Source: Cyanobacteria bacterium SW_9_44_58 (GTDB lineage: Bacteria > Cyanobacteriota > Cyanobacteriia > Cyanobacteriales > Rubidibacteraceae). Taken from it: a stretch of 64,000 bases of DNA. A program made the position numbers and the translations under genes. The stretch is from the NCBI GenBank assembly GCA_003021905.1, contig PXPI01000099.1:1-64000 (forward strand), written 5' to 3'. The notes under the pieces are model-generated. The model was not told the DNA's origin. It saw only the letters and a program-made list of their open reading frames with translations, and ran no database searches. Positions 26,213 to 35,033 of the stretch are shown here, one piece after another; the first letter of the stretch is position 1, and each line of letters opens with the position of its first letter.

Positions 26213-26560
26213 TTACCCAGCAACTTTATCTAACAGTTCCCATTGCGAATATTCCACTAGCGCCTTTTCCAACAAATCAAACATTTGCCGACAGTGATTG
26301 TTTGTGTGCAAGGGAAGTTCTTCATTTTTCATTACTAAATTCATACGCACTTGATCGTCACTGGCTGTGGTGCGATCGATTAATACCTCGACAGTTACCA
26401 GTTTGGGGAAAGGAGCGCGATCAGGAAACTCCCGCGCCATCATATATTCGCCTGTATCGTAAATAATTTCTAGATAGCAAGACTCTAAAATCTCCACAAG
26501 AGACTCTTGCAGGCGTTCTAAAGGAATCGCAACAGAAAAGGTACAAGTATATCGAGCCAT
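26213..26560 (-). CDS. Hypothetical protein, 115 aa
   Basis: Begins MARYTCTFSVAIPLERLQES and continues LVEILESCYLEIIYDTGEYM, then MAREFPDRAPFPKLVTVEVL and IDRTTASDDQVRMNLVMKNE, ending with a helical C-terminus (MFDLLEKALVEYSQWELL). The alternation of beta-strand-like and helical stretches suggests a compact soluble alpha/beta protein. I do not recognise a named domain. Its stop codon lies 2 bases from that of the convergent glycosyltransferase gene. No membrane segment or signal peptide is seen. Confidence 0.75.
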   Translation of the reverse strand: MARYTCTFSVAIPLERLQESLVEILESCYLEIIYDTGEYMMAREFPDRAPFPKLVTVEVLIDRTTASDDQVRMNLVMKNEELPLHTNNHCRQMFDLLEKALVEYSQWELLDKVAG

Positions 26561-26681
26561 AGTGTAATGGGGAGTAATCCGGTTGAGCGTCTTTATTCAT
26601 CATCTTATCGAACTTTATTTAATACTAATCAAGAGAGGCCTCTGCTACATTGGCAAGAAGCGTTGAAGCAGCAATCCTCCC

Positions 26682-27263
26682 TTAAGAATAAGTTTGTTCC
26701 TGGGAGGGCGACTGATAAAGTTGATGTTCCTGGGAATGAGGCAAAGCCTGGGTTTGTTCCTGGGAAGAAGAAGCAGATGGAGACGATACTGGTACTTGTT
26801 GCATTAAACTGGCCATTTCTAGGGCATTCATGGCATAGTTCCATCCCAAATTGCTTTTAATGCCCGCGCGTTCTAGGGCTTGTTGCATGTTTTCAGCAGT
26901 GACGACTCCAAATACCACAGGAATTCCTGTTTGGAAGCTTGTGGCGGCAATTCCTTTCGCCGCTTCACTGGCAACATAGTCAAAATGGGCCGTTTGGCCG
27001 CGAATGACAGCTCCTAAACAAATAATCGCATCATATCGCCGCGTTAACGCCATTTGCCGCGACATCATCGGCAGTTCAAAACTGCCAGGCACCCAAATAT
27101 AATCAACTTGCGTCCCATGCCAATCGACATCAACACCGTGACGTTTCAAACAATCTTGACATCCTGCTAATAACTTTTCCGTAACCAGATCATTAAACCG
27201 TCCAATAACAATCGCAAAGCGTAAGGAAGAGGTGTCTGCAAATGTACCTTCAAAAACTGCCAT
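26682..27263 (-). CDS. ribH: 6,7-dimethyl-8-ribityllumazine synthase with repeat tail
   Basis: Penultimate enzyme of riboflavin synthesis, which condenses the 5-amino-ribitylaminouracil and dihydroxybutanone phosphate substrates, usually as a 60-mer shell. The core (residues 1-155) has [49 protein letters not shown] with the catalytic His, and [20 protein letters not shown]. After SLMQQ the protein carries about 35 extra residues made of a 10-residue repeat, [27 protein letters not shown]. The family normally ends near residue 160. The tail is probably disordered and outside the catalytic fold. Confidence 0.95.
   Translation of the reverse strand: MAVFEGTFADTSSLRFAIVIGRFNDLVTEKLLAGCQDCLKRHGVDVDWHGTQVDYIWVPGSFELPMMSRQMALTRRYDAIICLGAVIRGQTAHFDYVASEAAKGIAATSFQTGIPVVFGVVTAENMQQALERAGIKSNLGWNYAMNALEMASLMQQVPVSSPSASSSQEQTQALPHSQEHQLYQSPSQEQTYS
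26691..26765. repeat. 30-nt tandem repeat at the ribH 3' end
   Basis: GTTCCTGGGA occurs at 26696, 26726 and 26756, an exact 30-base spacing, within otherwise diverged repeat units. It encodes the SQEQT-type decapeptide repeat of RibH on the minus strand. Confidence 0.85.
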
Positions 27264-27384
27264 AATTAATGATTAGTTATTAGTTATTTATTTGCAGTAT
27301 AGCGTTATCAATTTTTTTTTAATAAGTGCTTTTCAATGAGAATAACTCCCCATCCACACTCGAAGAGTTCGTTGGGAGGCTTAA

Positions 27385-27552
27385 TCGCGCTGGCATTTGT
27401 TTCAGAAGCCATTGAAGGCGAATGTAAGAATTGCGCGATCGCGAGGCAAGATCACAGCGAAACGAGTGTCTGTTGGTGACAATATGGAGATTACCCTACG
27501 TGACGCCTGTACGCCTGTTGAGTTAACGATTCAAAAACAAGATTATTTATAA
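27385..27552 (+). pseudogene. Possible remnant of a coding sequence, identity uncertain
   Basis: This frame reads SRWHLFQKPLKANVRIARSR, then GKITAKRVSVGDNMEITLRD and ends in TAA at 27550. The RVSVGDNMEITL pattern resembles the C-terminus of exodeoxyribonuclease VII large subunit or an S4-type domain, but is too short to decide. A protein-like stretch in another frame just upstream (STLEEFVGRLNRAGI) suggests a frameshift. The rest of 27264-27804 is A/T-rich with nothing recognisable. Confidence 0.25.
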
Positions 27553-27804
27553 TGATAGATGGCAAAAGCTTAAATTCACAACAAATTTTCGATTTTTTCA
27601 AGAACCATTTCAACAGACCAAAACTGAGTAAATTTTCAGGAAACGATTAACTCTCATTCAGTTCCGTTATTTAATTTAAAAACCTGTAGAATAATAAATA
27701 GATGTAGAAATAATAATTGGGAAAGCAATTACAAACTTAAAATTCGTTTTTGTAATCTTTTTCATAATTTTATGATACTTTGTTGCAGCAATATCAATTA
27801 AAAA

Positions 27805-29490
27805 ATGTTTGTTAGAGAAACTGAGTGGTGGAAATATAGCATTATTTATCAGATTTATCCCCTAACCTTTGCCGATGGGAATGGAGATGGAATCGGCGAT
27901 TTACAAGGCATTATTCAACGGCTTGATTATCTCAATGACGGCAAAGATAATAGCGATTCCTCTTTAGGGATTGATGCCATTTGGCTATCGCCTATTAATC
28001 AATCGCCGATGCTTGATAATGGTTACGATGTAAGCGATTATTACGATATTTGCAATACATTTGGAACCTTGGACGACTTTCAACGGTTATTGGAACAAGC
28101 TCACAGGCGAAACATTAAAGTGATTCTCGATCTAGTTATCAATCATACCTCCAGTGAACATCCTTGGTTTTTGGAATCGCGATCGAGCCGTTATAATCCT
28201 AAAAGCGATTGGTATTTATGGCATGATCCAGCCCCTGATGGAGGCGTTCCCAATAATTGGCTTTCCTATTTCGGGGGAACCGGTTGGACGTATGATGACA
28301 AACGGCAACAATACTATTATCATGCTTTTAATTCCCATCAACCGGATTTAAACTGGCACAATCCAGAAGTAAGAGCGGCGATTTATGATGTGATTCGCTA
28401 CTGGTTAGATTTAGGCGTCGATGGATTTCGCCTTGATGCCTCCAGTGTTTATAGCCAGGATAAATACTTTCGAAATAATCCGGTTAAATTTGAAGGTCGC
28501 GAGGACAAATATAAAGATCAGTATCATATTTATGATCAAAATTTGCCGGAAAATCATGAAATTATCCGCGAAATTCGAAGCATTATTGATGAGTATGACA
28601 ACCGCGTTTTATCAGGGGAAACCTTCATTGACAATCGGCTTTATGATTCTCTGATTTTTTATGGAGTGAATAATGATGAATTGCATCTGCCGTTTACTTT
28701 CGAATTTCCCTTAAGTCCTTGGTATCCGGGTTACCTGCAGCGAGAAATTGAGAAAAAAGAATTATTAACGCCCGAGGGCAGTTGGCAAGTTTATTTTCTC
28801 AATAATCACGATTTGCCTCGACATCTGTCTCGTTGGTCGGAATGCAGCATTTGTTTCGATACCTTCGCGATCGCGAAAGCCTCAGCAACCATTTTATTAA
28901 CCGTTCGCGGAACACCCATTTTATATTACGGGGAAGAATTGGGAATGGTCAATCATGAAAATATTCCTTTAGAACAACTCCGAGATCAAGTGGCAATGAG
29001 TTGTTTAGATGAGGAATGTTTGCCGTCGCGAGATGGCACCCGCACGCCTATGCAATGGGATGATTCCCCGCAAGCCGGGTTTAGTTTCGGCAAAGATGTC
29101 ACGCCTTGGCTGCCTGTTCACGATAATTATCAATATGTCAATGTAGAAACAGAATTATCGGAACAAGATTCTATCCTCAATTTCTATCGGGAATTAATTC
29201 AACTCCGCAAAAACAGTAAAGCTTTGCAAAAGGGAACTTGGAAACCGTTGATTTACTATCCCTATGAACATTTAGCATATTTACGAGAAACGGAACAGGA
29301 AACGGTGTTAGTGGCGATTAATTTTTCTTACGAAAAGAATTTCGACCTGGATCGCGCGATTCCCAAGCAGTATTGGCAAGTGTTGCTTTCTACTAATTTA
29401 TCAGTGGGCGATATCATTCCCTTACCGCAATTGCTGCAACCCTTTGAAATTTCCATTTTGCAGTTCACTCCAGACCATGCAGTGCCCTAA
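27805..29490 (+). CDS. GH13 family alpha-glucosidase / alpha-amylase-like glycosidase
   Basis: Glycoside hydrolase family 13 enzyme of the oligo-1,6-glucosidase/alpha-glucosidase type, acting on alpha-glucosides in the cytoplasm. The (beta/alpha)8 barrel motifs are intact: region I DLVINHTSSEHPWF, region II DGFRLDASS with the nucleophile Asp, region III SGETF with the acid/base Glu, and region IV NNHDLPR with the stabilising Asp. QIYPLTFADGNGDGIGDLQG near the N-terminus is typical of the subfamily. At 561 aa it is full length. Trehalulose- or sucrose-active relatives cannot be excluded from sequence alone. It lies 38 bases ahead of the cysteine desulfurase gene. Confidence 0.93.
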   Translation: MFVRETEWWKYSIIYQIYPLTFADGNGDGIGDLQGIIQRLDYLNDGKDNSDSSLGIDAIWLSPINQSPMLDNGYDVSDYYDICNTFGTLDDFQRLLEQAHRRNIKVILDLVINHTSSEHPWFLESRSSRYNPKSDWYLWHDPAPDGGVPNNWLSYFGGTGWTYDDKRQQYYYHAFNSHQPDLNWHNPEVRAAIYDVIRYWLDLGVDGFRLDASSVYSQDKYFRNNPVKFEGREDKYKDQYHIYDQNLPENHEIIREIRSIIDEYDNRVLSGETFIDNRLYDSLIFYGVNNDELHLPFTFEFPLSPWYPGYLQREIEKKELLTPEGSWQVYFLNNHDLPRHLSRWSECSICFDTFAIAKASATILLTVRGTPILYYGEELGMVNHENIPLEQLRDQVAMSCLDEECLPSRDGTRTPMQWDDSPQAGFSFGKDVTPWLPVHDNYQYVNVETELSEQDSILNFYRELIQLRKNSKALQKGTWKPLIYYPYEHLAYLRETEQETVLVAINFSYEKNFDLDRAIPKQYWQVLLSTNLSVGDIIPLPQLLQPFEISILQFTPDHAVP

Positions 29491-29527
29491 GTTGTAATAG
29501 GGAGAAAGTATTTCTGCCGAAACTGGG

Positions 29528-30748
29528 ATGACTTTCTCACAGCGGGTAAGCAATAATGTGGGAGCAAGCAACACAACAAAATTCGCCATGCAACGCCCCA
29601 TTTATCTAGACTGTCACTCCACCACCCCCATGGATCAACGGGTTTTGGATGCCATGTTGCCCTATTTTACGGAACATTTTGGCAACCCTTCCAGTACGTC
29701 TCATGCTTATGGTTGGGAAGCGGAAGCCGGCGTCAAACAAGCCAGAGAAACGATTGCACAAGCAATTAATGCCTCTGCTGAAGAAATCGTTTTTACCAGT
29801 GGGGCAACCGAAGCCAATAATTTAGCGATTAAAGGGGTTGCTGAGGCTTATTTCACTCATGGACAACATATCATTACCGTTGCCACCGAACATCGGGCGG
29901 TTATTGATCCCTGTCAGTATCTAGAAAGTTTGGGGTTTGAAATTACCTGGTTGCCGGTGGAAGAAGATGGGCGAGTCGATTTAGACCGTTTAGCCGACAG
30001 CATTCGTTCCGATACCATTTTAGTTTCGGTGATGGCTGCCAATAGTGAAATTGGGGTGTTGCAGCCATTAGCGGAAATCGGCCACATTTGCCGAGAAAAC
30101 AACGTGTTCTTTCATACCGATGCCGCCCAAGCGATTGGCAAAATTCCCCTGGATGTGGAAGCAATGAACATTGATTTAATGTCGTTGACTGCCCACAAAG
30201 TTTATGGACCAAAGGGCATAGGGGCGTTATATGTCCGTCGTCGCAACCCCAGAGTTCGGCTAGCGTCACAAATTCAAGGCGGCGGCCAAGAACGGGAGTT
30301 TCGTTCGGGAACGCTATATCCGCCGCAAATTGTCGGTTTTGGTAAAGCGGTGGAATTGGGCTTAGCCGAAATGGAACAAGAAGGAGAACGATTGGCCAAA
30401 CTGCGCGATCGCGCTTGGGAGGCATTGTCGCAACTGGAAGGCGTTTATTGGAATGGGCATCCCACGCAACGGCTTCCCGGGAACTTGAACGTTAGCGTGG
30501 CAGGGGTAGATGGAACAGCATTAATTTTAGGCTTACAGCCTGTCATCGCAGTTTCTTCCGGTTCCGCTTGTTCTTCCCAATCCACAGAACCGTCTCATGT
30601 AATTACGGCCCTAGGAAGAGGCAAATCTCTGGCTAAGGCTTCCATTCGCTTCGGGATAGGACGGTTTACAACCAGTGAAGAGATGGATCAGGCGATTGAA
30701 CATACCATTCGTACCATTGAATCGCTACGGAAGGCAAAACAGGGTTAA
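29528..30748 (+). CDS. Cysteine desulfurase (IscS/NifS family)
   Basis: PLP-dependent enzyme that releases sulfur from cysteine for iron-sulfur clusters and thiolated tRNA. YLDCHSTTPMD opens the conserved fold; the PLP lysine is in LTAHKVYGPKGIGAL and the persulfide-forming Cys in SSGSACSSQSTEPSH. ATEHRAVIDPC supplies the stacking His. The ATG at 29528 gives 406 aa with a 20-residue non-conserved lead; an internal ATG at 29588 (MQRPIYLD) is an alternative start. Its last 4 bases overlap the convergent DUF29 gene. Confidence 0.95.
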   Translation: MTFSQRVSNNVGASNTTKFAMQRPIYLDCHSTTPMDQRVLDAMLPYFTEHFGNPSSTSHAYGWEAEAGVKQARETIAQAINASAEEIVFTSGATEANNLAIKGVAEAYFTHGQHIITVATEHRAVIDPCQYLESLGFEITWLPVEEDGRVDLDRLADSIRSDTILVSVMAANSEIGVLQPLAEIGHICRENNVFFHTDAAQAIGKIPLDVEAMNIDLMSLTAHKVYGPKGIGALYVRRRNPRVRLASQIQGGGQEREFRSGTLYPPQIVGFGKAVELGLAEMEQEGERLAKLRDRAWEALSQLEGVYWNGHPTQRLPGNLNVSVAGVDGTALILGLQPVIAVSSGSACSSQSTEPSHVITALGRGKSLAKASIRFGIGRFTTSEEMDQAIEHTIRTIESLRKAKQG

Positions 30749-31197
30749 TCGTGTTCGGGCAACCAATCTTCATCAAGGGCTTGTTCTAGGGTAAACTCGG
30801 GCGTTTCTGGAATCAATCCAGGATCGATTTCACTTGCTTTGAGAAACAGTTTTCTCCCATTACAATACTGTTTAACAAAATTCTCCTCAAGAAATTGTTT
30901 TAAGCTAGGGCTAGCCTCTAAATATTCCTGGATTTGAATCCGGAAATTGGCAATTTCCACATTCCACCCTCTTATACAAGCATTTCGTTGTGAGTCCCAA
31001 TACTTGATCTTGAGCAGATGTTCACAAAGTCGCATCAGATAACTCGCGATCGCGCGTTTCTCGCTTCTGCCCAAACTGTCAAGTTCCTCAATTAAGTTTT
31101 CAAGGTCAATGTTATTAAAATTATGAGACCCCAACTGATTTAAGGTTTTTTCTATCCAGCGTTGATAGTCAGTTTCATATAAGGTGACAAGTTTCAT
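30745..31197 (-). CDS. DUF29 domain-containing protein
   Basis: Cyanobacteria-rich family of unknown function, usually about 150 aa, often in many copies per genome. The hallmark sequence is present: LYETDYQRWIEKTLNQL, the LENLIEELDSLGRSEKRA core, SYLMRLCEHLLKIKYW and AIDPGLIPETPEF-like C-terminal residues (KASEIDPGLIPETPEFT), ending in DEDWLPE. It is complete and soluble. It is transcribed toward the cysteine desulfurase gene. No mechanism is known. Confidence 0.9.
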   Translation of the reverse strand: MKLVTLYETDYQRWIEKTLNQLGSHNFNNIDLENLIEELDSLGRSEKRAIASYLMRLCEHLLKIKYWDSQRNACIRGWNVEIANFRIQIQEYLEASPSLKQFLEENFVKQYCNGRKLFLKASEIDPGLIPETPEFTLEQALDEDWLPEHD

Positions 31198-31457
31198 ATC
31201 TATTTTGAGGCAGGCTAGATGTTTGCGGTCAGGTACTTAGACAGTACCACAGCTGAAGCGATTATTACTTTGATTATCGCACAAATTTCCTTGGGAAAAC
31301 ATCAATTTATTTGCAGTCAATATGCTAAATTAATAGAAAAAACTCTATCTAATCAATACAAGATTTCGTTGCTAAATGATCACTTAGTTTGGAGGCGCAA
31401 GACTGTAAGATCGACTTAAACCATCGTGCCGACGAGACGAGAAAGGATTTAATTATA

Positions 31458-33656
31458 ATGACAGTTGCTAGCACAACTCCAGCATTTTGTCAAGGCATTC
31501 AATATTTTGCAGACGAACTCCCTGATTTTGAAACCTATGGCAGAGATGCCGCGATCGCGCAAGGAGAAACCCGGATTGCATCTCCCAGCGATTCCAAGGC
31601 CGTTTATCAAACCCTAGTGGCAGCAGAGGCGCTGCGTTATCTAACCTTACAGATTACCGCCTCGAAATCTTCCGGACACCCAGGCGGGTTTGCCAGCATT
31701 GCCGAAGAAATTGCCGCCCTAATGATGCTGGGCTATAAGAATATCGTAACGGAAGTGGGCCACCATGCCCCGGGGTTTTATAGCAATGTCTTTTTAGATC
31801 GCTCTTTAGAGGATATGGGAATCGAAACCGTGCAACAATTGCGCGATCGCTTCCGGGAAACGGATGGCTTATTAGGACACCTCTCCGGGCAAATTCCAGG
31901 ACTCCTAAATCCGGCAGGTCCTTTGGGACAAGGACAGCATTTCGCCATGGCCGCCGCGAAACTCAATCCGGGGACACTTTTCCCAGTAACCATTGGCGAT
32001 GGGGGGATTGGCGAACCCTATGTCACCTCCAGCATTAGCCACTTCCACACCGCTTTTCCCCATATCACCAATTTCCTGCCCATACTCGTCTGGAATGGTC
32101 ACTCCCAGGAACATCACAGCATGATTTCCACCAAAACCAACGAGGAAATGATTCGCTACTTTACCGGCAATGACTTCCAAGAAGTCTTCTTAGTGGATGC
32201 CAAAGATTATGATGATGCCAATCAAGCTGGCAACTATGTCGATAGCAGTCTTTTCTCCTGGCAACAACGTCTCGCTTTTACCCAAGCGGTTTTAGAAAAG
32301 ACGGAAAAAGCTGCCCAGTCCGCCCTCAATGGCAAACTGACAGTTCTGATTATCAAACAGCTTAAAGGCACCGGGGTGCATAAACGCGGGGCAAAATCCC
32401 ATAACCTATATCCTGGCGATACGGTGGAAAAAGACTATATTGTCACTGCCCTCAAAGAACGGGCATTACCGGCTCAAGCCTGGGAAGTTGTGCGTACCAA
32501 TTTCCATCGGGCTGGCGGCGGCCCTGCTTCAAAAACCGTTGTTACCGAAAAAGCGTTGCCCTTACCTGAAATTGGAACCTTACCCAAACAAGAATACTCC
32601 GTGGGCGAAGAGAAAAAAGTAGCCACCACTGCTATGGGAGAATTAATTGCCCATGTGGGGCAACAAAATCCCAACTTCATTATCTCCAACTCTGACGGGA
32701 ATGCGGCTTCGGGAATCAATAATGTGAACCAAGCCTTGAAAATTATTCATCCCACAGCGGATGATACTTATTCCCAACAACCAAAAGGCCAAGTGTATGA
32801 ACCCCTCAGTGAAGATGCGTGTGCCGGTTTAGCCGGGGCTAGTTCCCTAATGGGGGCGCGATCGGTTTGGTGTTCTTATGAGTCGTTTGCCATTAACGGC
32901 CTTCCCATTTGGCAGACGGTGACCCAAGCGATGGCGGAACTGCGTCGTCCTACCCCTTCTACCATTACCCTGTTTACTGCTGGGGCGCTGGAACAAGGGC
33001 GCAATGGCTGGACGCACCAACGTCCGGAAGTGGAAAACTATTTCGCCGCCATGATGCGCAACGGCAATGTCTTTCCGCTATTCCCCTGCGATGCCAATAG
33101 CATTCAAGTGTGTTACGAGTGGGCTTTAGGTACCAAGAATAAAGGCATTACCATTACCGCTTCCAAGTCGGGCTTACCGGTTCGCAGTACCTTTCAACAG
33201 ACGGAGGAAGCTCTAGAAAAAGGCGCCTTTGTCTTACAAGAAACCCCAGGCGATAAAACCGTGGTGCTTGCTGTAATTGGGGATATGACTTTAATCCCGG
33301 CCTTAGAAGCAGCACAGCAATTCAAAGAGCAAGGCATTGGTTCCAAAGTGGTTTCCGTGATTAGCCCGCGTCGGCTTTATCGCCCCCATGATACTGCTTG
33401 GGAAACTTGCGCTGAAGCAGATGGCGGCTTTATTGATGATGTGGAATTTCATAACCGATTCCATGGCGATGCCTTAATTGGCATTAGCGGTGCTGCCAGC
33501 GGCATGTTAGAGCCCATTATGCTGCGCAGCAACTGTCCTCGGGATACCTTCAGTTGGAAACGTGGGGAAACCGCAGCCAGTGCCAATGCGGTAATGGCCA
33601 TTAATGGGTTAACGGCAGAAAACTTTGTCAAACGTGCCCTTGCTTTGCTTGGTTGA
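31458..33656 (+). CDS. Phosphoketolase-type ThDP enzyme (shorter class, Sll0529-like)
   Basis: Thiamine-diphosphate enzyme of the transketolase/phosphoketolase superfamily, expected to cleave xylulose-5-phosphate (and/or fructose-6-phosphate) to acetyl phosphate. Conserved elements include ASKSSGHPGGFASIAEEIA, GLLGHLSGQIPGLLNPAG, the cofactor motif IGDGGIGEPYV, WNGHSQEHHS and ENYFAAMMRNGNVFPLFPCD. The start is ATG 31458 behind AGAAAGGA; an upstream in-frame start at 31389 lacks similarity. At 732 aa it is shorter than canonical XFP proteins (about 800 aa) and matches what I recall of the second cyanobacterial phosphoketolase type. A hairpin at 33673 may end the transcript. Confidence 0.85.
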   Translation: MTVASTTPAFCQGIQYFADELPDFETYGRDAAIAQGETRIASPSDSKAVYQTLVAAEALRYLTLQITASKSSGHPGGFASIAEEIAALMMLGYKNIVTEVGHHAPGFYSNVFLDRSLEDMGIETVQQLRDRFRETDGLLGHLSGQIPGLLNPAGPLGQGQHFAMAAAKLNPGTLFPVTIGDGGIGEPYVTSSISHFHTAFPHITNFLPILVWNGHSQEHHSMISTKTNEEMIRYFTGNDFQEVFLVDAKDYDDANQAGNYVDSSLFSWQQRLAFTQAVLEKTEKAAQSALNGKLTVLIIKQLKGTGVHKRGAKSHNLYPGDTVEKDYIVTALKERALPAQAWEVVRTNFHRAGGGPASKTVVTEKALPLPEIGTLPKQEYSVGEEKKVATTAMGELIAHVGQQNPNFIISNSDGNAASGINNVNQALKIIHPTADDTYSQQPKGQVYEPLSEDACAGLAGASSLMGARSVWCSYESFAINGLPIWQTVTQAMAELRRPTPSTITLFTAGALEQGRNGWTHQRPEVENYFAAMMRNGNVFPLFPCDANSIQVCYEWALGTKNKGITITASKSGLPVRSTFQQTEEALEKGAFVLQETPGDKTVVLAVIGDMTLIPALEAAQQFKEQGIGSKVVSVISPRRLYRPHDTAWETCAEADGGFIDDVEFHNRFHGDALIGISGAASGMLEPIMLRSNCPRDTFSWKRGETAASANAVMAINGLTAENFVKRALALLG

Positions 33657-33672
33657 ACATTAAGCGCGACAG

Positions 33673-33702
33673 TCCCTAATCGAGCGCGAAGCGGATTAGG
33701 GA
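33673..33702 (+). terminator. Hairpin after the phosphoketolase gene
   Basis: TCCCTAATC (33673-33681) pairs with GATTAGGGA (33694-33702), with CGC/GCG pairing inside the loop. It lies 16 bases past the stop codon. No U-tract follows, so terminator activity is uncertain. Confidence 0.4.
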
Positions 33703-33776
33703 AGGTGATTCGCGGGGGTGACGATTTGCATCAAGCGAGGGGGTGCATGAGAGGACTGATTCTGATCAAAAATCAA

Positions 33777-33800
33777 ATAGAATTCTGTATCGAATTCTAT
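33777..33800. repeat. Perfect inverted repeat with EcoRI-like core
   Basis: ATAGAATTC (33777-33785) and GAATTCTAT (33792-33800) pair perfectly around a 6-nt loop. It marks the start of the structured non-coding block between the phosphoketolase gene and the mini-element and could be a transposon left-end hairpin. Confidence 0.5.
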
Positions 33801-33872
33801 AGGGGTGCGGCCTCTTTAGACGTAGAGCTATCCTCCTATGGTTAGTTCAGAAGGACTAATTAAGAGGGAGCG

Positions 33873-34017
33873 ATGAAGCGTCAGAAACCACAAGCTGAAC
33901 TTGCTTTGGCTTGTGCGTAGTTCATTTGATAACAATGGCTCTCCCGAGTAAGAGGAGCTGAGGCTTCATGGGAGTTGCCACATTAATCCCCCTCCCTGAA
34001 CTGGAAGGGGGTTGCAA
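33873..34017 (+). ncRNA. Candidate structured RNA, possibly an omega-RNA-like transposon right end
   Basis: A long-range stem, ATGAAGCGTCAG (33873-33884) with CTGAGGCTTCAT (33958-33969, 11 of 12 pairs), encloses an inner hairpin CACAAGC/GCTTGTG (33889-33915). It is followed by AATCCCCCT, a loop and AGGGGG (33988-34011), then TTGCAA. The last part resembles the AATCCCC-hairpin-TCAA right ends seen elsewhere in the window. No reading frame fits the segment. It is either the relic of another TnpB-type element or an independent RNA. Confidence 0.4.
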
Positions 34018-34085
34018 GCTTTAGGAGGTATTATCGGCTAGGACTATCCGTTGGAACCTGCAATGGCTTGTTGGGACTAATTTAC

Positions 34086-34275
34086 CGAAAATCACGGGTT
34101 AAAGCCCATCCCTTTAGGGATTCCGTGATATAATAGGAGCATGTAGGGACGGGCAGTCCCGAACAAGGCTCGCTGAGGGTAAAGAAGCGGGGGTGATGTC
34201 AGGATTCGGTTCCGTGTCGCCTAGTTTTTCCCGTGGAAGCGAGAATCTCTTTCCTTCTAGGGAAGAGAGTGTCAA
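34086..34275 (+). mobile_element. 190-bp IS200/IS605-like mini-element (no coding sequence)
   Basis: The left end follows TTAC (34082-34085) with CGAAA, as in the element at 15393, then a nested hairpin (ATCACGG/CCGTGAT and ATCCCT/AGGGAT, 34091-34129) and TATAAT (34129-34134). The right end has GAATCTCTTTCC, a loop and GGGAAGAGAGTGTCAA, ending at 34275 with the expected TCAA. No tnpA or tnpB frame lies between, so it is a non-autonomous derivative. Its last four bases overlap the stop codon of the gene at 34272. Confidence 0.6.
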
Positions 34276-35033
34276 TGTTGGGATCCAATCGGATAATTAT
34301 CCGGCAGGGATTGAGCGACTTCTGTCGTACCAGCGTCACATTCGGGATGTCCCCAGCCGCTTTCGCTGCTGCCGTTATTAATGTCGTACACAATATTGTC
34401 ATCTCCGGTGGCGCTTACGCCTTTGGGAACATTATCCAATTTGAGTTTGTCCCGCAATTTCCAAGCGATATTGTGATCGGCACAGGAACTATCGCCGCTG
34501 ACACCAAGGGCACCTAACAAATTGCCCTCATTATCGTAGAGCGGCAAGCCGCCGCCGAAAATATTGACACCCCCGGGTTTTTGACCGACCATTGGATCCT
34601 GTTCGGTACCAATTTTTTCATCAGGACCTTGATAAATGACCGTCGGGTTAACAGGGTTGCTTGCTTGCAGCCCATACAAGCTGTTGCCCGGTTGAACGGC
34701 TGAAAAGAGGTTGGCAGTAGATAGGGCAAGTTCAGGCAGACTGAAAGCATTCGCTGTATTCGCTTTTTGAGCGGCAATCGCCCGACTGCCAGGCCATTGA
34801 TCCCCTCGCTCGTCTCCAGAAAAGACAACTGTTTGAACTACCCCATCGCGATCAACCACTGTTGCCCACATGTTAAAGCCAAAGCCGCCATTATCTTCGG
34901 CAACGACTTCTTTCAAAGCAGACTGAAGCTGATCATGAGTGGGGAAGGTTGCTGCCATTGCCGGCGCATCAAACCAAAGAATCGCGATCGCGCTCACTAG
35001 AACAGGTTTTAAGATTTGTACTAAATGGTTCAT
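34272..35033 (-). CDS. GlcG/HbpS family (DUF336) heme-binding-like protein, secreted
   Basis: Predicted exported protein of the HbpS/GlcG family, whose characterised members bind heme or degrade it at the cell surface. A signal peptide is visible (LVSAIAILWFDAPAMAATFP, cleaved after AMA). The family core follows: VVDRDGVVQTVVFSGDERGD, SRAIAAQKANTANAFS, NIFGGGLPLYDNEGNLLGAL and GVSGDSSCADHNIAW. The start is taken at ATG 35033. The stop codon lies inside the terminal TCAA of an IS605-like mini-element, so the C-terminus (NYPIGSQH) may have been altered by the insertion. Confidence 0.85.
   Translation of the reverse strand: MNHLVQILKPVLVSAIAILWFDAPAMAATFPTHDQLQSALKEVVAEDNGGFGFNMWATVVDRDGVVQTVVFSGDERGDQWPGSRAIAAQKANTANAFSLPELALSTANLFSAVQPGNSLYGLQASNPVNPTVIYQGPDEKIGTEQDPMVGQKPGGVNIFGGGLPLYDNEGNLLGALGVSGDSSCADHNIAWKLRDKLKLDNVPKGVSATGDDNIVYDINNGSSESGWGHPECDAGTTEVAQSLPDNYPIGSQH

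Noticed and set aside
31219-31419. 66-codon open frame before the phosphoketolase gene
   Set aside because: No ribosome binding site or similarity; the interval fits a promoter region between divergent genes.
33657-34271. Possible CRISPR array or tRNA in the structured gap
   Set aside because: No direct repeats with regular spacers and no cloverleaf with a T-loop motif were seen.
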